Notes: generated by a model not told the origin, from the letters alone. A stretch of DNA of 64,000 nucleotides from Sulfurisphaera javensis (GCF_041154675.1 NZ_AP031322.1:372001-436000), one strand, 5' to 3'; counted from the stretch's first letter, positions 22,444 through 32,892 are shown. Translations and numbers: made by a program.

Positions 22444-24781
22444 AGAAGCTGAGAATATCAACTCCTCCAGTCTTAAGGGAACTTTCTTTTATTCCAAATC
22501 CTTCCAAAATTCTCATAGCTACCGGGATTATTTGTTTATCCACATAATATTCTACGTCAATTTTGTTCTTCTCCTTTACCATAAAGTAAGGCTCAGCTCT
22601 ATCAGATATTTTTCCAGCACCTTTTACTATAACATATCCAATTTTAACACCCTTAGAAATTAAATAACCAGCTTTAGCTGCTTTCTTAGCTGCAACGACA
22701 TGAGGAGCAGTAACATCATATTCATCTAAGTTTTTATCTATACTTTTCCATATTATTAAATCCTCAATCTTAAAGTTATATCTTCTTAAATCGAATATAA
22801 CTGATTTAACATATTTAACGGCATCATCTACTTTACCAGTTTTAAGTATAAGCTCAATAACGTTAATTTGGACTTGTTTAGCCAAGTCACACCAGTCTCC
22901 TCTCACTGCTTCAAAACCTACTATATCTATTTTACCGTCCTCTGTTAAGCCAGCATAACGTTTCTTGTTCTCCGTAAAGAATACACGTTTATATACTTTA
23001 TCTATCTTTATCTCAAGACCGAACTTTGTAGAAATTTCATTAATCAGAGAATTAACATCCCCTTTTCCTTTAACAAATATCGAATCAGTATCCCCATAAA
23101 CAACTATAAAACCTTTCTCTTTTGCCATTTTTGCCGCTTCAGAGATTATTGCCCTACCCCAAGAAGTAACAGCTTCAGCACCTTCTTTGCTATACCATCT
23201 TGCCCCTAACCAACCCATATAACCATAAAAAGCATTAGCCATAATTTTTAATGCCCTTTGCCTAGCATCTAGTACTCTTCTTTCATATTCATCCGTAGTC
23301 TTTTCCATTAACTCTTTTACTTCTTTTCTTTCTTTAACTAATTTTTGCAAAACGTTCTTATATAAACCTGGAGGCTCTTTTCTAAACTTATACCCTGCTG
23401 GAGAAACCCAACAATCATCGCAATCTCCTTTAATTAAAGTATCTGGACCAATGTTATACTTAATCATTATAGAGGGATACATAGAAGAGAAATCTAATAC
23501 GGTAACTTCTTCATGAATTCCAGGTAAAGGAGAAATTACAAGACCTCCTTCGTAACTTTCATATTCTCTTTCCTCTTTATTAGGTATTAATTCATTATAC
23601 TTAAAAGCCTCCCTCATTAATAACCATTCTACTCTATACCCTACACTCGCCATGGAAAGTTGATCTAATGGCAAACCACTAATTTTTGTTAATTCTATAC
23701 CAAATGGTACAAATACTTCGCCTAATAAATAAGCCGATTTTGCATCATCCATGTTGTATTTGAGGAGAATATCTCTTTTCTTCTCATCATCCCAATACTT
23801 AGGAATATCGTACCATTCTATAAGAGACCTTTTTTCCTTTGGCAATACCCCAAGATAATCAGCAACATTTTCTAAAGTTTTGACTTTTACTTCTTGAATG
23901 GATTGTGCAAATCCATAAATATCAACATTTAATCTCCCTGTAACTGAATAGTGACCATAAACACCTTGTGAAGGTTCTCCATTTATTCTTCTACCTACAT
24001 CTAGTTTTAATCCTCTTATGTTTGCCCTTTCTAATAAATATGGCCAATCAAAATTATTCACATTATAACCAACTATAATGTCTGGGTCATATGTCTGAAC
24101 AAAGTTTATGAAATCTCGGATTGCCTTTATGTCATCATATTTATCAGCTAAGAATTGTTTACCTCCTTCTTTAGTCCACACTCCTATTATAATTATAGGA
24201 TCTCTCCTAGGATTAGGAGAACCGTACTTATTATAAACTTCGATATCAAAAGCCATCATTTTTAATTCTGGCATTTTATCCTCATAAATTCTGTTTATTT
24301 TCTTTAATTCATAAACCTTCTTTACTCTAAAATTATTCTCTTTCGCTTCTTCTATTTCAGCTTCTATCCAATAGAACGGTTTTAGATCATTATCTATTGC
24401 ATATCTCATGTAAAAGCGAATATCAGCTTCTAATACATTTTTTACTCCATTGATTTTTGTTACCTCGTCACGGTAAACTCTGACATATGCTGGGATAACT
24501 GTTTCTATTCTAAGTACTTTTACTGGAGATCCAAAGTATTTCTTATCTTGTACTTCTTCTACTTTAGTTATAGGAGAATAAGATTTACTTAGTTTCAGAA
24601 TTTCTTTCTTTATTTCTTCTATGTTAGCATTTTCATCTACTAATACATAAAAGTAAGGACGAAATTTCTTTTCAAGTAATACTACCCTATCATTATTCTT
24701 ATCAATTGCCCAAATATAAATAACTGGCTTATTTTCAACTACATCATAAGAGAAATCAAGTATAAAGAAATTATCTATCAT
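22433..24781 (-). CDS. polB3: Family-B DNA polymerase 3 (PolB3/Dpo3)
   Basis: 782 residues. Exonuclease motifs are intact: FDIEVYN, NVNNFDWPYL and YNMDDAKSAY. Polymerase motifs are intact: DFSSMYPSIMIKYN (A), KIMANAFYGYMG (B) and YGDTDSIF (C). The length and divergent motif surroundings fit Sulfolobus Dpo3 rather than Dpo1 (about 880 residues), and its place beside dnaG matches the arrangement I recall in S. solfataricus. The C-terminus DILSFFKK looks like a PCNA-interacting peptide. Dpo3 assists in repair or replication. Confidence 0.9.
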   Translation of the reverse strand: MIDNFFILDFSYDVVENKPVIYIWAIDKNNDRVVLLEKKFRPYFYVLVDENANIEEIKKEILKLSKSYSPITKVEEVQDKKYFGSPVKVLRIETVIPAYVRVYRDEVTKINGVKNVLEADIRFYMRYAIDNDLKPFYWIEAEIEEAKENNFRVKKVYELKKINRIYEDKMPELKMMAFDIEVYNKYGSPNPRRDPIIIIGVWTKEGGKQFLADKYDDIKAIRDFINFVQTYDPDIIVGYNVNNFDWPYLLERANIRGLKLDVGRRINGEPSQGVYGHYSVTGRLNVDIYGFAQSIQEVKVKTLENVADYLGVLPKEKRSLIEWYDIPKYWDDEKKRDILLKYNMDDAKSAYLLGEVFVPFGIELTKISGLPLDQLSMASVGYRVEWLLMREAFKYNELIPNKEEREYESYEGGLVISPLPGIHEEVTVLDFSSMYPSIMIKYNIGPDTLIKGDCDDCWVSPAGYKFRKEPPGLYKNVLQKLVKERKEVKELMEKTTDEYERRVLDARQRALKIMANAFYGYMGWLGARWYSKEGAEAVTSWGRAIISEAAKMAKEKGFIVVYGDTDSIFVKGKGDVNSLINEISTKFGLEIKIDKVYKRVFFTENKKRYAGLTEDGKIDIVGFEAVRGDWCDLAKQVQINVIELILKTGKVDDAVKYVKSVIFDLRRYNFKIEDLIIWKSIDKNLDEYDVTAPHVVAAKKAAKAGYLISKGVKIGYVIVKGAGKISDRAEPYFMVKEKNKIDVEYYVDKQIIPVAMRILEGFGIKESSLKTGGVDILSFFKK

Positions 24782-24816
24782 AAATAATTACTACTTATAA
24801 TGAGATATATTTTTAA

Positions 24817-25275
24817 TCATTCAAAACCTTTATCTCCTATAAAACTTTTAACCATTATAAAGGCGTGCTTTCCTTTTCCGTAATAGTTTTTCTGTAACTT
24901 AACTACCTTATAACCTAGCTTATTATAAAACTGTATTGCTGCTATATTTTTGTAATTGACTTCTAGATAAGAGTAAGTACATTTATATTCCCTAAATTTA
25001 CGTTCTAACTCCATGAGTAATAATTTTCCTATTCCCCTCTCCCTAAATTCAGTTTTAACAGCGATAGATACGACATGTCCTCTGTATCCAAACTGAATTA
25101 TCCCTAAGCTGTAGCCTAACACTCTTTCTCCTTCTTTTGCCACTAGAAACAATTCACGAGACAAATAATAATATGCTTTTAGCAAGGAATAAGGATACGG
25201 ATCTTCAAAGCTTTCAACTTCCACCTCATATACCTTCGGCAAATCTGCTTCGGTTACATTAGTTATAATTACCAC
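24817..25275 (-). CDS. N-terminal acetyltransferase (RimI/Ard1-like GNAT)
   Basis: 152 residues of the GNAT fold. The acetyl-CoA pyrophosphate loop is RERGIGKLL and the later NYKNIAAIQFYNKLGYK is the classic Nat/RimI ending. Sulfolobus Ard1/Nat acetylates N-termini of many proteins, including Alba. The family is clear; the substrate is inferred from the Sulfolobus homologue. It is divergent from pelota with 24 bases between the two starts, so both promoters overlap. Confidence 0.88.
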   Translation of the reverse strand: MVIITNVTEADLPKVYEVEVESFEDPYPYSLLKAYYYLSRELFLVAKEGERVLGYSLGIIQFGYRGHVVSIAVKTEFRERGIGKLLLMELERKFREYKCTYSYLEVNYKNIAAIQFYNKLGYKVVKLQKNYYGKGKHAFIMVKSFIGDKGFE

Positions 25276-25299
25276 TATCTATCGTATTAAATATGAATT

Positions 25300-26328
25300 A
25301 TGAAGATTTTAGAGTTTGATGATAAGAAAGGCATAATGAAATTACATGTAGAGAACGAGGATGATCTGTGGGTATTACATTTAATTCTAAAGAAAGGAGA
25401 CAAAGTAATTGCAAAAACTACTAGAGATGTTAGCATGGGCAAGGAAAGTAGAAGAGTGCCTATGATAATAGAACTTGAGGTCGAACACACAGAATTTCAG
25501 TCTTTTACAAGTAGGTTAAGGATTCATGGTAAAATAATGGATGCGCCAGAAAGATTCGGAATAAAAGGAGCTTATCATACTATAAACCTCGATATAGGTG
25601 ACGAAATAGTTATCGAAAAAACACACTGGAGTAAATTTGAGTTAGATAAAATAAAAAGACAATCAGAGAAACGCATAAAGCTTTTGATAGTCTTAGTTGA
25701 CTTTGATGAATATCTTATTGCATTACCGATGACACAAGGAATAAGAATCTTGTCAGAGAAGTCTTTAAGGACACCAAATAAGGAAGAAGAAAGCATTATC
25801 GAAGATAATGCTAAGGAAGTTGCAAATGAGATTTTATCTTACGTAAACTCACTAAGAATAGAAATAGTATTACTTGCTGGTCCAGGACCATTTAAAGAAA
25901 TAGTATCTAAATACCTTAAAAATATAAAAGTTTACATAGACAGTGTCTCATCGGCAACAAGAGCGGGATTGAATGAAATTCTCAGAAGAGATATTATTGA
26001 CCAAATAAATAGAGATTATGAATTATCAGAAGAAACAAAAATAATGGAGAAAATAATGGAGAATTTAGCTAAAAATACTGGATTAGTGGCTTATGGAAAG
26101 GATGAAGTTAAGAAGACTGCCGAGTATGGAGCTATCGATAAATTATTAGTCATAGAAGATTTATTATCACCAGAGAATGAAGAAGAAAGAATACAAATAG
26201 AAGAAATAATGGAAAATGTAGAGAATAAAAATGGTGAGGTGCTCATAGTCCCTAAAGATTCGCCAATTTATTATGAAGTGAAGAACTTAACTGGACTAAT
26301 AGCTTTACTTAGATTTAGAATAAACTAA
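25300..26328 (+). CDS. pelA: Pelota (aPelota), ribosome rescue factor
   Basis: 342 residues, homologous to eukaryotic Dom34/Pelota: an Sm-like N-terminal domain (residues 1-125, [20 protein letters not shown]) and two eRF1-like domains. There is no GGQ motif, as expected, since pelota splits stalled ribosomes with ABCE1 instead of hydrolysing peptidyl-tRNA. [13 protein letters not shown] is a conserved central-domain segment. The end overlaps the convergent radical SAM gene by 24 bases. Confidence 0.95.
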   Translation: MKILEFDDKKGIMKLHVENEDDLWVLHLILKKGDKVIAKTTRDVSMGKESRRVPMIIELEVEHTEFQSFTSRLRIHGKIMDAPERFGIKGAYHTINLDIGDEIVIEKTHWSKFELDKIKRQSEKRIKLLIVLVDFDEYLIALPMTQGIRILSEKSLRTPNKEEESIIEDNAKEVANEILSYVNSLRIEIVLLAGPGPFKEIVSKYLKNIKVYIDSVSSATRAGLNEILRRDIIDQINRDYELSEETKIMEKIMENLAKNTGLVAYGKDEVKKTAEYGAIDKLLVIEDLLSPENEEERIQIEEIMENVENKNGEVLIVPKDSPIYYEVKNLTGLIALLRFRIN

Positions 26329-27327
26329 CTTTTCAGATACTTTTAATCTCCTAGAATCTGGATGCTCTTCTACTAACCAAACTTCATCAGCGTTTATAGA
26401 GGAAATTAGATCTGGAGATATGCTCCAATAGTCTCCTTCTTTCTCTCCATAATCAGAGAGATCATCTTTACTTTTAACAATAGCTCTAACAATAGTTCCT
26501 TCACCAGTGTAATTCTCATAAGGTTTAGATGAATATTTTATAATTCTGAGAAACCTTGTCCTTGTTTCTACTATATCTTTATAAATAGAGCTACAATAAT
26601 GTAGAGCAATTTTAGAGTCTTCAAATTTGCGTAAAAGTTTTAACGCCGTTTCAAAACTACCTTTCACTCCAGCAACTCCATGAGTTATTTTAAATCCCTT
26701 AGCATTGAGTTTTTGATAATTTCTTTCTGTGAGTTCAAGTTCATTTATATTAACGAATTTGACCTTTTTTTCTATTGCCCATTTTATTAATTTCTCGGCA
26801 TACTCTTCTTCCCCGGGAATAGATGGAATCTCTAAACCAACATCAAAATTAAACTTTAAAGCTTTCTCTACAGCGATCAAATACTCTTCTTTGACAGGAT
26901 GGAAACGAATCTCATCTAATCTTACTTTCTCTAACTCCCTTAACACGTCTAAAGTTACGTATCTTCCACTAGTATAAAGATGAATATGAAAATCTTTACC
27001 AAACTCCTCCTTTAGCATTTTTATTAAATTAACTACTCTATCTAAAGCTAAAATAGGATCTCCACCGGTTATTCCAGCACCTAATGCATTCATTCTGTAA
27101 GCTTCATAAATATAATCAATTAACGAGGTAACTTTTGCTTCATTAGCATACATAACATCTTTACCAAATCTTTCTAAACTAACTGGACAATAATAGCAAG
27201 AATCACCGCACTCTCCAGTTATGTAAACAACTAACTTCCCTCCCAATCTACATAATTCACAACCCTTAGGTAAGAACAGATTATAAAGGCCTATATCTGG
27301 GTTACCTTTCAGCAAGTTTACTCTCAA
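26305..27327 (-). CDS. Radical SAM protein of unknown reaction
   Basis: 340 residues. The cluster motif is C40-x3-C44-x2-C47 ([11 protein letters not shown]), with a second cysteine pair C23-x2-C26 just before it. ITGGDPIL is the GGE-like SAM contact. The remainder is a TIM-barrel-like run, and the C-terminal part (residues 230-340) may bind the substrate. It is the third of three overlapping minus-strand genes, after an unknown protein and a nucleotidyltransferase, which suggests a shared modification pathway. The reaction cannot be told from sequence. Confidence 0.85.
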   Translation of the reverse strand: MRVNLLKGNPDIGLYNLFLPKGCELCRLGGKLVVYITGECGDSCYYCPVSLERFGKDVMYANEAKVTSLIDYIYEAYRMNALGAGITGGDPILALDRVVNLIKMLKEEFGKDFHIHLYTSGRYVTLDVLRELEKVRLDEIRFHPVKEEYLIAVEKALKFNFDVGLEIPSIPGEEEYAEKLIKWAIEKKVKFVNINELELTERNYQKLNAKGFKITHGVAGVKGSFETALKLLRKFEDSKIALHYCSSIYKDIVETRTRFLRIIKYSSKPYENYTGEGTIVRAIVKSKDDLSDYGEKEGDYWSISPDLISSINADEVWLVEEHPDSRRLKVSEKLVYSKSK

Positions 27328-27826
27328 TATATCTTCTTACACATTCCCTTTTAACTTCATCTAAAAGTCTTCCTAATTGTCTTTTTTCATCCTCTTTATT
27401 AAGCGGTTTATTTGCTTGCAATTTAGGTGAGCCTTCATTTCCACCCTCTGGATAGTACCAATCCTTAAACCATGTAAATCCAGCCTTCAGTAAAGAGAAA
27501 CCTAATGGAGTATCTGGCGGAGAAAAACCCTTATACAACATCTCTCTTGTTTCATTATCCCTAATGTAAGTTACAAATAATTTTCCGCCTGCTGGTAAGA
27601 AATGATAAATAAAAACAAAAAATTGTTCTTCTAATCCTTCCTTTCTTAACCAAGGATCATAATCAATTTCTAACCAAGGTGAGTAATATCCTCTTCCAGA
27701 AAAGTAAAACGCTAAGCCTAATTTTTTACTATTAACGTAAATGTCAAACTTTTTTAGTTCTCTTATGTGAGTATTTGAAATGTTCTTACTCTCAATTAAC
27801 AAATTTCCAATTTTACCGTTAAGCAT
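27302..27826 (-). CDS. Conserved unknown protein, possibly DUF1122 (174 aa)
   Basis: 174 residues, rich in aromatic residues: [20 protein letters not shown] and [20 protein letters not shown]. The gene overlaps the nucleotidyltransferase by 8 bases and the radical SAM gene by 26 bases. From memory it resembles archaeal family DUF1122, but I cannot confirm it. The segment [20 protein letters not shown] looks like a beta strand-loop from an SAM-methyltransferase-like fold; this is weak. Confidence 0.7.
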   Translation of the reverse strand: MLNGKIGNLLIESKNISNTHIRELKKFDIYVNSKKLGLAFYFSGRGYYSPWLEIDYDPWLRKEGLEEQFFVFIYHFLPAGGKLFVTYIRDNETREMLYKGFSPPDTPLGFSLLKAGFTWFKDWYYPEGGNEGSPKLQANKPLNKEDEKRQLGRLLDEVKRECVRRYIESKLAER

Positions 27827-28475
27827 TCATCATCCTCCTAAAAAACTTGTTATTTTTACTTAAATTCCTAATAGCATACTCAAAACTTTCATTCTCGTCT
27901 AACTCATATTTTAGGAAAACACCCGTATGCCCTCTTTCTTCTCTTTTTTCAAGCAGTTTTTCTCTTTCTAATATAGTATCATGAGATATTTTGAGCAATT
28001 TAACAGCATAATCTTCATTTCCAACTAAAGGAAGTTGGATATGTCCTTTTTCAGAAGGAATAATTAATTCTAATATCTTGTTGACTCCAGCTACTCGTTT
28101 ATTTTTAAGCAAATCATCAAATGATACTAAACCACCAAAATGATAGAATTCTATTTCTTTTCTTTTCAGTTTATTAAGTGGAAAAGATATTATTTCTTTT
28201 TCTTCTTCATCAAGTGAAATATAAGCTTTAGGAGTAGAAAAAGGAGTGGCTTGAACAATAAATTTATGGTGATGAGGAACAAGTTCAAGTTTCAACAGAT
28301 CTGGGTTAAAAACTATAATATCTATATCACTACCCTTTTTTACATCACCTCTTGCTACTGAACCATAAACATAGCCTTCTATTCCTAATTCCCTTAAATT
28401 TCTAAGTATTTCTATTGCTCTATCTCTTTTATTCTTTAAAAGTTCCCAATGTTCTCTACTATACTCTATTTCCAT
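27819..28475 (-). CDS. Nucleotidyltransferase-domain protein
   Basis: 218 residues. VYGSVARGDVKKGSDIDIIV is the polymerase-beta-like nucleotidyltransferase signature (GSxxxG...DxD), with the two metal aspartates in SDID. A third acidic residue should follow in the next strand. The C-terminal half is specific to this family and includes a HHH run (PHHHKF). It probably adds a nucleotide to an RNA, protein or small molecule. It heads the radical SAM operon and is divergent from the site-2 protease. Confidence 0.82.
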   Translation of the reverse strand: MEIEYSREHWELLKNKRDRAIEILRNLRELGIEGYVYGSVARGDVKKGSDIDIIVFNPDLLKLELVPHHHKFIVQATPFSTPKAYISLDEEEKEIISFPLNKLKRKEIEFYHFGGLVSFDDLLKNKRVAGVNKILELIIPSEKGHIQLPLVGNEDYAVKLLKISHDTILEREKLLEKREERGHTGVFLKYELDENESFEYAIRNLSKNNKFFRRMMNA

Positions 28476-28489
28476 AACTATTTAATAGT

Positions 28490-29593
28490 TTGAAATACTC
28501 CTTATATTTTGTGAATACAGCCGAAATATTTGGTATTTCACTTATTGTCTTTTGGGGAATAATGTACTTACTGAGAAAGAAACTTGAAAACAGAGGTTTT
28601 CAGATCTATCCTTTTTTACTATTATGGAGAAAAAGTACAAGAAGTGAGTGGCTACCAAATATAGCTAAGAGCAAAGGGTACAGAATATTTGAAAAAGTTG
28701 GAATAGGATTAGGAATAATATCTATGATAGCTGGTATTGCATTAATTATATATGTTATAAGTGAATTTATTACACCTAAAGCCCCTCAAGCAGCTTCTTT
28801 ACGATTAGAACCAGTTATACCTGGAGTAACAATCGGAATTGACCAATTACCTTACATTCTTCTTGCAATTGGAATATCTGTAACTCTTCATGAACTAGCA
28901 CACGCAATCTCAGCCACGTCTAACAATGTAAAAGTAAGGAGTGGTGGGTTCTTATTCTTAATCTTTTTCCCTGGAGCATTTGTCGAGCCAGATGAAGAGG
29001 AATACAATTCTTCAAGTTCTTCTGTTAGACTAAAAATATTATCAGCCGGTTTAGCTGTAAATTTAATATTAGCAGCAGTGTTTTTCCCATTAGCTGTATA
29101 TTTACCTCCACTGGCATCACAAGGATTACAAATCGTAGGAGAATTAAAAGGATATCCAGCTTATAATGCATCAATTCCAGTAAATAGTGTAATACTAAAA
29201 ATAGATGGACATGCAACTCATACTCCTTCTGAATTAGAAGCTTATTTACATCAAGGAGGAATACAGACACTTACGCTTTTGTATCCTAATGGTAGTATCA
29301 ACAACGTTAAAGTTAATATTTCTGACCCTCAACATCTATTAGGAGTCTATTTAACATACTATTTCCCTTCATGGCTTTATGCAATACTAGATTTTATAAC
29401 TTGGATGTTCACAATTAATTTTAGTTTAGCCTTATTTAATGGTGCTCCGTTAATAATAACTGATGGAGGAAAAGTATTCAATGAAATCCTGAAAAAACTT
29501 GGAGTAAATGAGAGGACTTCTTATCTTATACAAGGTGTAATAACAATGTTATTTATATCCGCAATTTTGCTCTCAATCAATCCTCTTCAATGA
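28490..29593 (+). CDS. Site-2 protease family membrane metalloprotease with PDZ domain
   Basis: 367 residues with about five membrane helices. Zinc ligands are H134-E135-x2-H138 (TLHELAHAI), and the distant aspartate is within [15 protein letters not shown]-like domain lies between the motifs (about residues 210-265). The family cleaves membrane-embedded substrates such as anti-sigma factors or regulatory proteins; the archaeal target is unknown. The frame starts at TTG 28490, with a GTG at 28511 as alternative. It is divergent from the nucleotidyltransferase by 14 bases. Confidence 0.88.
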   Translation: MKYSLYFVNTAEIFGISLIVFWGIMYLLRKKLENRGFQIYPFLLLWRKSTRSEWLPNIAKSKGYRIFEKVGIGLGIISMIAGIALIIYVISEFITPKAPQAASLRLEPVIPGVTIGIDQLPYILLAIGISVTLHELAHAISATSNNVKVRSGGFLFLIFFPGAFVEPDEEEYNSSSSSVRLKILSAGLAVNLILAAVFFPLAVYLPPLASQGLQIVGELKGYPAYNASIPVNSVILKIDGHATHTPSELEAYLHQGGIQTLTLLYPNGSINNVKVNISDPQHLLGVYLTYYFPSWLYAILDFITWMFTINFSLALFNGAPLIITDGGKVFNEILKKLGVNERTSYLIQGVITMLFISAILLSINPLQ

Positions 29594-31061
29594 TTTTAGC
29601 ACTTAACATTGGGAATGGAATTACTTCTTTTATACTATAATTATTTGTTAATAACATTACTAATCTATCAATACCTATTCCTAAACCTCCAGTTGGTGGC
29701 ATACCATAACTTAAGGCCCTAACAAAGTCTACATCATATGGGTGTGCCTCTTCATCTCCTCTTCTGAACATCTCTTGTTCTTGTTTGAATAATTTATCTT
29801 GAAGGAGAGGATCATTCAGTTCAGTATATGCATTAGCCAGCTCCATGCCTGCAATAAACAATTCAAATCTCTCCACTAATCCCGGTTTAGATCTATGAGG
29901 TTTACATAGTGGTGTTGTCTCAATAGGATAATCAAGAATAAATGTGGGCTGTATAAGATTTGGTTCCACTAATTTATCGAATAATTTCTCTATCATTAGA
30001 CCTCTTATGTACATATTACCTCTTGGTTTTAACCCGTACTTGTCCATTAAGGCCTTCAACTCATCATCACTTACATTATCAATATTTTTACCTAAAGCTT
30101 CAGAAAGAGAGTCGTATAAGGTTATTTTCCTAAACTGTGAAAAGTCAATTACAAATTCCTTCCCGCCTAACGAGTATTTAATTTTTGTATCGTTAAAGAT
30201 ACTTTTAACTACATATTGTAGCATGTCCTCTGTCAGTTTCATGATATCATTATAATCTGCATAAGCCCAATATAATTCCATCAAAGTAAATTCTGGGTTG
30301 TGAGTGACATCTATATCTTCATTTCTGAAAACTTTACCTATTTCAAAAACCTTATCAAACCCACCTACAATGAATCTCTTTAGATAGAGTTCCAACGATA
30401 TTCTTAAATACCAATCTTCATCTAGATAATTTACATGACTCTTAAATGGTTTAGCTAAAGCTCCACCATAAACTGGTTGTAATATTGGTGTCTCGACCTC
30501 AATAAAACCTTTAGAGTATAAATATTCCCTAATAAGTCTTATCACTTTGAACCTAATTTCCATAGCTTTTCTCGCACTATCGTTATAAAGGAAATCAACA
30601 TATCTATGGGCATATCTAAACTCTGGAGAGAGTTTGCTCCAATCTGGTGGTTCTATTAAAGACTTAGCTAGCATTGTATAATCCTTTATTCTTAAAGTTA
30701 ATTCGCCTTTAATCGTATATAGAAGATCACCTTTAACTCCTATTATATCCCCCCTATCTACAATTTCAAAGAATTTATCATATTTTTCACCTAGCTCATT
30801 TACCCTAAGTTGCAATTGTAATTTTTCACCTTCATCAAAAATATCGACAAAAGATATTTTCCCATGCCTTCTTATATTAGCAACTCTTCCAGCAGTTGAT
30901 ATATCAAACATAAATGGATCTTGTGGTTTATCATTTCTTTCAGAGGCTATCTTCCTTATTTCCGTAATAGTATGAGTTATTTCATATTTTTGCGGATATG
31001 GGTTTATTCCTTGTTTTCTTAGCTCTTCAATAACTTTTATCCTTCTTTCGTCCCACTTCAA
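29577..31061 (-). CDS. lysS: Lysyl-tRNA synthetase, class II
   Basis: 494 residues. The N-terminal OB-fold anticodon domain (residues 50-150) is followed by the class II core: motif 1 around [12 protein letters not shown], motif 2 [20 protein letters not shown] and motif 3 [14 protein letters not shown]. All are intact. Its presence means this organism uses the class II enzyme rather than the class I LysRS found in some archaea. The end overlaps the protease gene by 17 bases. Confidence 0.96.
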   Translation of the reverse strand: MKWDERRIKVIEELRKQGINPYPQKYEITHTITEIRKIASERNDKPQDPFMFDISTAGRVANIRRHGKISFVDIFDEGEKLQLQLRVNELGEKYDKFFEIVDRGDIIGVKGDLLYTIKGELTLRIKDYTMLAKSLIEPPDWSKLSPEFRYAHRYVDFLYNDSARKAMEIRFKVIRLIREYLYSKGFIEVETPILQPVYGGALAKPFKSHVNYLDEDWYLRISLELYLKRFIVGGFDKVFEIGKVFRNEDIDVTHNPEFTLMELYWAYADYNDIMKLTEDMLQYVVKSIFNDTKIKYSLGGKEFVIDFSQFRKITLYDSLSEALGKNIDNVSDDELKALMDKYGLKPRGNMYIRGLMIEKLFDKLVEPNLIQPTFILDYPIETTPLCKPHRSKPGLVERFELFIAGMELANAYTELNDPLLQDKLFKQEQEMFRRGDEEAHPYDVDFVRALSYGMPPTGGLGIGIDRLVMLLTNNYSIKEVIPFPMLSAKIIEED

Positions 31062-31460
31062 TTGTAATCAATATAAAGGGATAAAAAGGAGATTAAAATA
31101 TTTCCGTAGATAATCAAAGTGCTCAACGTTAGGGGTTTGGATCCTATTGAATCTCACATAGTATTCAGTTCTAGTTATTGAATTTCATCGAAGTCATGTT
31201 ACTCAATCTTCCCCATTCCTTTCGCAATAAGCCTCATGAAGTAAAACACTAGTAAATCGATTCCTAAATTATCTGATCTAAAGTAGCTCAAAACTTATCG
31301 CAATAATTACTGCACATTCTACAAGTATTCATGCAGACAGCATAAGCCGTATAGATTACCCCCTTCATAAAATTATGAATAGCAGAAGCATAAGTAGAAC
31401 ATAAAAATGATAAACCAACAAAACCCTTCCTTTAGCAAATTAGTCTTCACATTACCAAAC

Positions 31461-31550
31461 TGCATCAATTATATCGTTATTAAAGTTCAAGTCTCTTCAT
31501 ATGTCTCTCTAAGTTTTTGCCGTATGTATCCATTATATTGTTATTAAAGT
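31461..31550. repeat. Pair of 26-bp direct repeats, 23 of 26 identical, with a 38-bp spacer
   Basis: Copies at 31461..31486 and 31525..31550 share the core ATATYGTTATTAAAGT with three mismatches over 26 bases. The 38 bases between them, and the flanks, are unrelated. No third copy occurs 64 bases to either side. The dimension is CRISPR-like, but two copies do not make an array. Confidence 0.6.
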
Positions 31551-31712
31551 GTAAATTATTTCTACAACTTCCCCTATAGGACTTAGCCTTGGTTTTCTTT
31601 CATCCTTCATATAGAGATTGTAGTTATCTTAATTTCGTACTTAAACGATGACATAATGGACACACTTAGAATAAGTCCTAGAAAACACTTGAGATAATCA
31701 GAGTTAAGCTTA

Positions 31713-31721
31713 TTTTATAAA
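31713..31721 (+). promoter_or_regulatory. TATA box for tRNA-Trp
   Basis: TTTTATAAA is centred about 35 bases before the tRNA 5' end, the same distance as the A/T box before tRNA-Pro at 36359..36368. A short 5' leader removed by RNase P is likely. Confidence 0.5.
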
Positions 31722-31751
31722 ATCACTATTAATTAGTTAGTGATCGATAAA

Positions 31752-31882
31752 GGGCCCGTAGCTCAGCCAGGTAGAGTGCCGGGCTCCAGCTTTTCATCGG
31801 GTCTGCTGACCCCATTTGGGGGATGAGTTAAAGCTGGAAAGGAGAGACCCGGTGGTCCGGGGTTCAAGTCCCCGCGGGCCCA
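31752..31882 (+). tRNA. tRNA-Trp (CCA anticodon), 57-nt intron
   Basis: Acceptor GGGCCCG/CGGGCCC, discriminator A, D stem GCTC/GAGT, T stem CGGGG/CCCCG with loop TTCAAGT. The anticodon stem CCGGG pairs with CCCGG after removal of 57 bases (31790..31846) at position 37/38. A textbook bulge-helix-bulge supports this: bulge AGC, 4-bp helix CTCC/GGAG, bulge AGA. The mature tRNA is 74 nt, without encoded CCA. The intron carries sequence resembling box D' (CTGA, 31806..31809) and box C' (GATGAG, 31822..31827). Confidence 0.95.
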
Positions 31883-31995
31883 TTATTTTCTTCTTGTTCT
31901 AAGTTAAGAAGATACTTTCATGAATTCTAATTCTCTACAAAAGGGAAGAATCAGCGCTTGCAGTCCTCTTCATCTATCTAGAGCCCGGAAGCTCA

Positions 31996-32361
31996 TCATG
32001 ATATATCATAAGGACATGCTTGCTCTTGCTTTAATATTTTTCTCCTTGCATAACTGCATAAAATACAAAGAGATAAGGGATCTGCACCATTGTCATTAGA
32101 AACAATCTTTTGTGTAAATGAATTTAGAAGGTCCATAAAATCTGCGTCACTACTCAAAATTTTCTTCAATTGTTCATCTCCTCTCTTACCTTTTAATAGG
32201 TAATTCACTTCTGCTATAGAAATGGTTAATATTTCAGCTATTTCTTTCTGACTAAAACCTCTAGCTGATAATTCAGTTGCAATTAGAGCTTTTATTGCAG
32301 GGATTACATCTTTTACAGCAACTTCACAAGGTACTATTATCTTCTTAGGCAAGATTCTCAT
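31996..32361 (-). CDS. HTH regulator with C-terminal cysteine motif
   Basis: 121 residues. A helix-turn-helix (RGFSQKEIAEILTISIAEVN, residues 34-53) is followed by an alpha-helical region and a cysteine cluster C99-x2-C102-x13-C116; a fourth cysteine, C12, is near the N-terminus. The family looks like predicted archaeal transcription regulators of the XRE-like type. The four cysteines could hold a metal or Fe-S cluster and make it a redox or metal sensor; this is inference. It is followed (in transcription order) only by the decayed region and tRNA-Trp. Confidence 0.75.
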   Translation of the reverse strand: MRILPKKIIVPCEVAVKDVIPAIKALIATELSARGFSQKEIAEILTISIAEVNYLLKGKRGDEQLKKILSSDADFMDLLNSFTQKIVSNDNGADPLSLCILCSYARRKILKQEQACPYDIS

Positions 32362-32409
32362 TTAACAATATGTAATGACATTTAATAAAATTACTTTTAT
32401 ACTATCTTA

Positions 32410-32892
<483 letters not shown>

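Larger units (their letters stand above)
31062..31751. other. Gene-free, apparently decayed region upstream of tRNA-Trp
   Basis: No intact frame is present. On the minus strand, short readable peptides in shifting frames (such as YMKDERKPRLSPIGEVVEII and then MDTYGKNLERHMKRLEL) are separated by stops and frame changes, as in a decayed gene. A Cys-rich piece, CMNTCRMCSNYC, follows further along. A 26-bp element occurs twice (31461..31486 and 31525..31550). A piece near 31600..31665 recurs in diverged form at about 36265..36342. The tRNA-Trp TATA box (31713..31721) ends the stretch. The parent gene is not identified. Confidence 0.55.

Noticed and set aside
31461-31550. CRISPR array
   Set aside because: Only two repeat copies with three mismatches, no leader, no cas genes and no further units at the expected distances. 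Recorded as a repeat pair instead.
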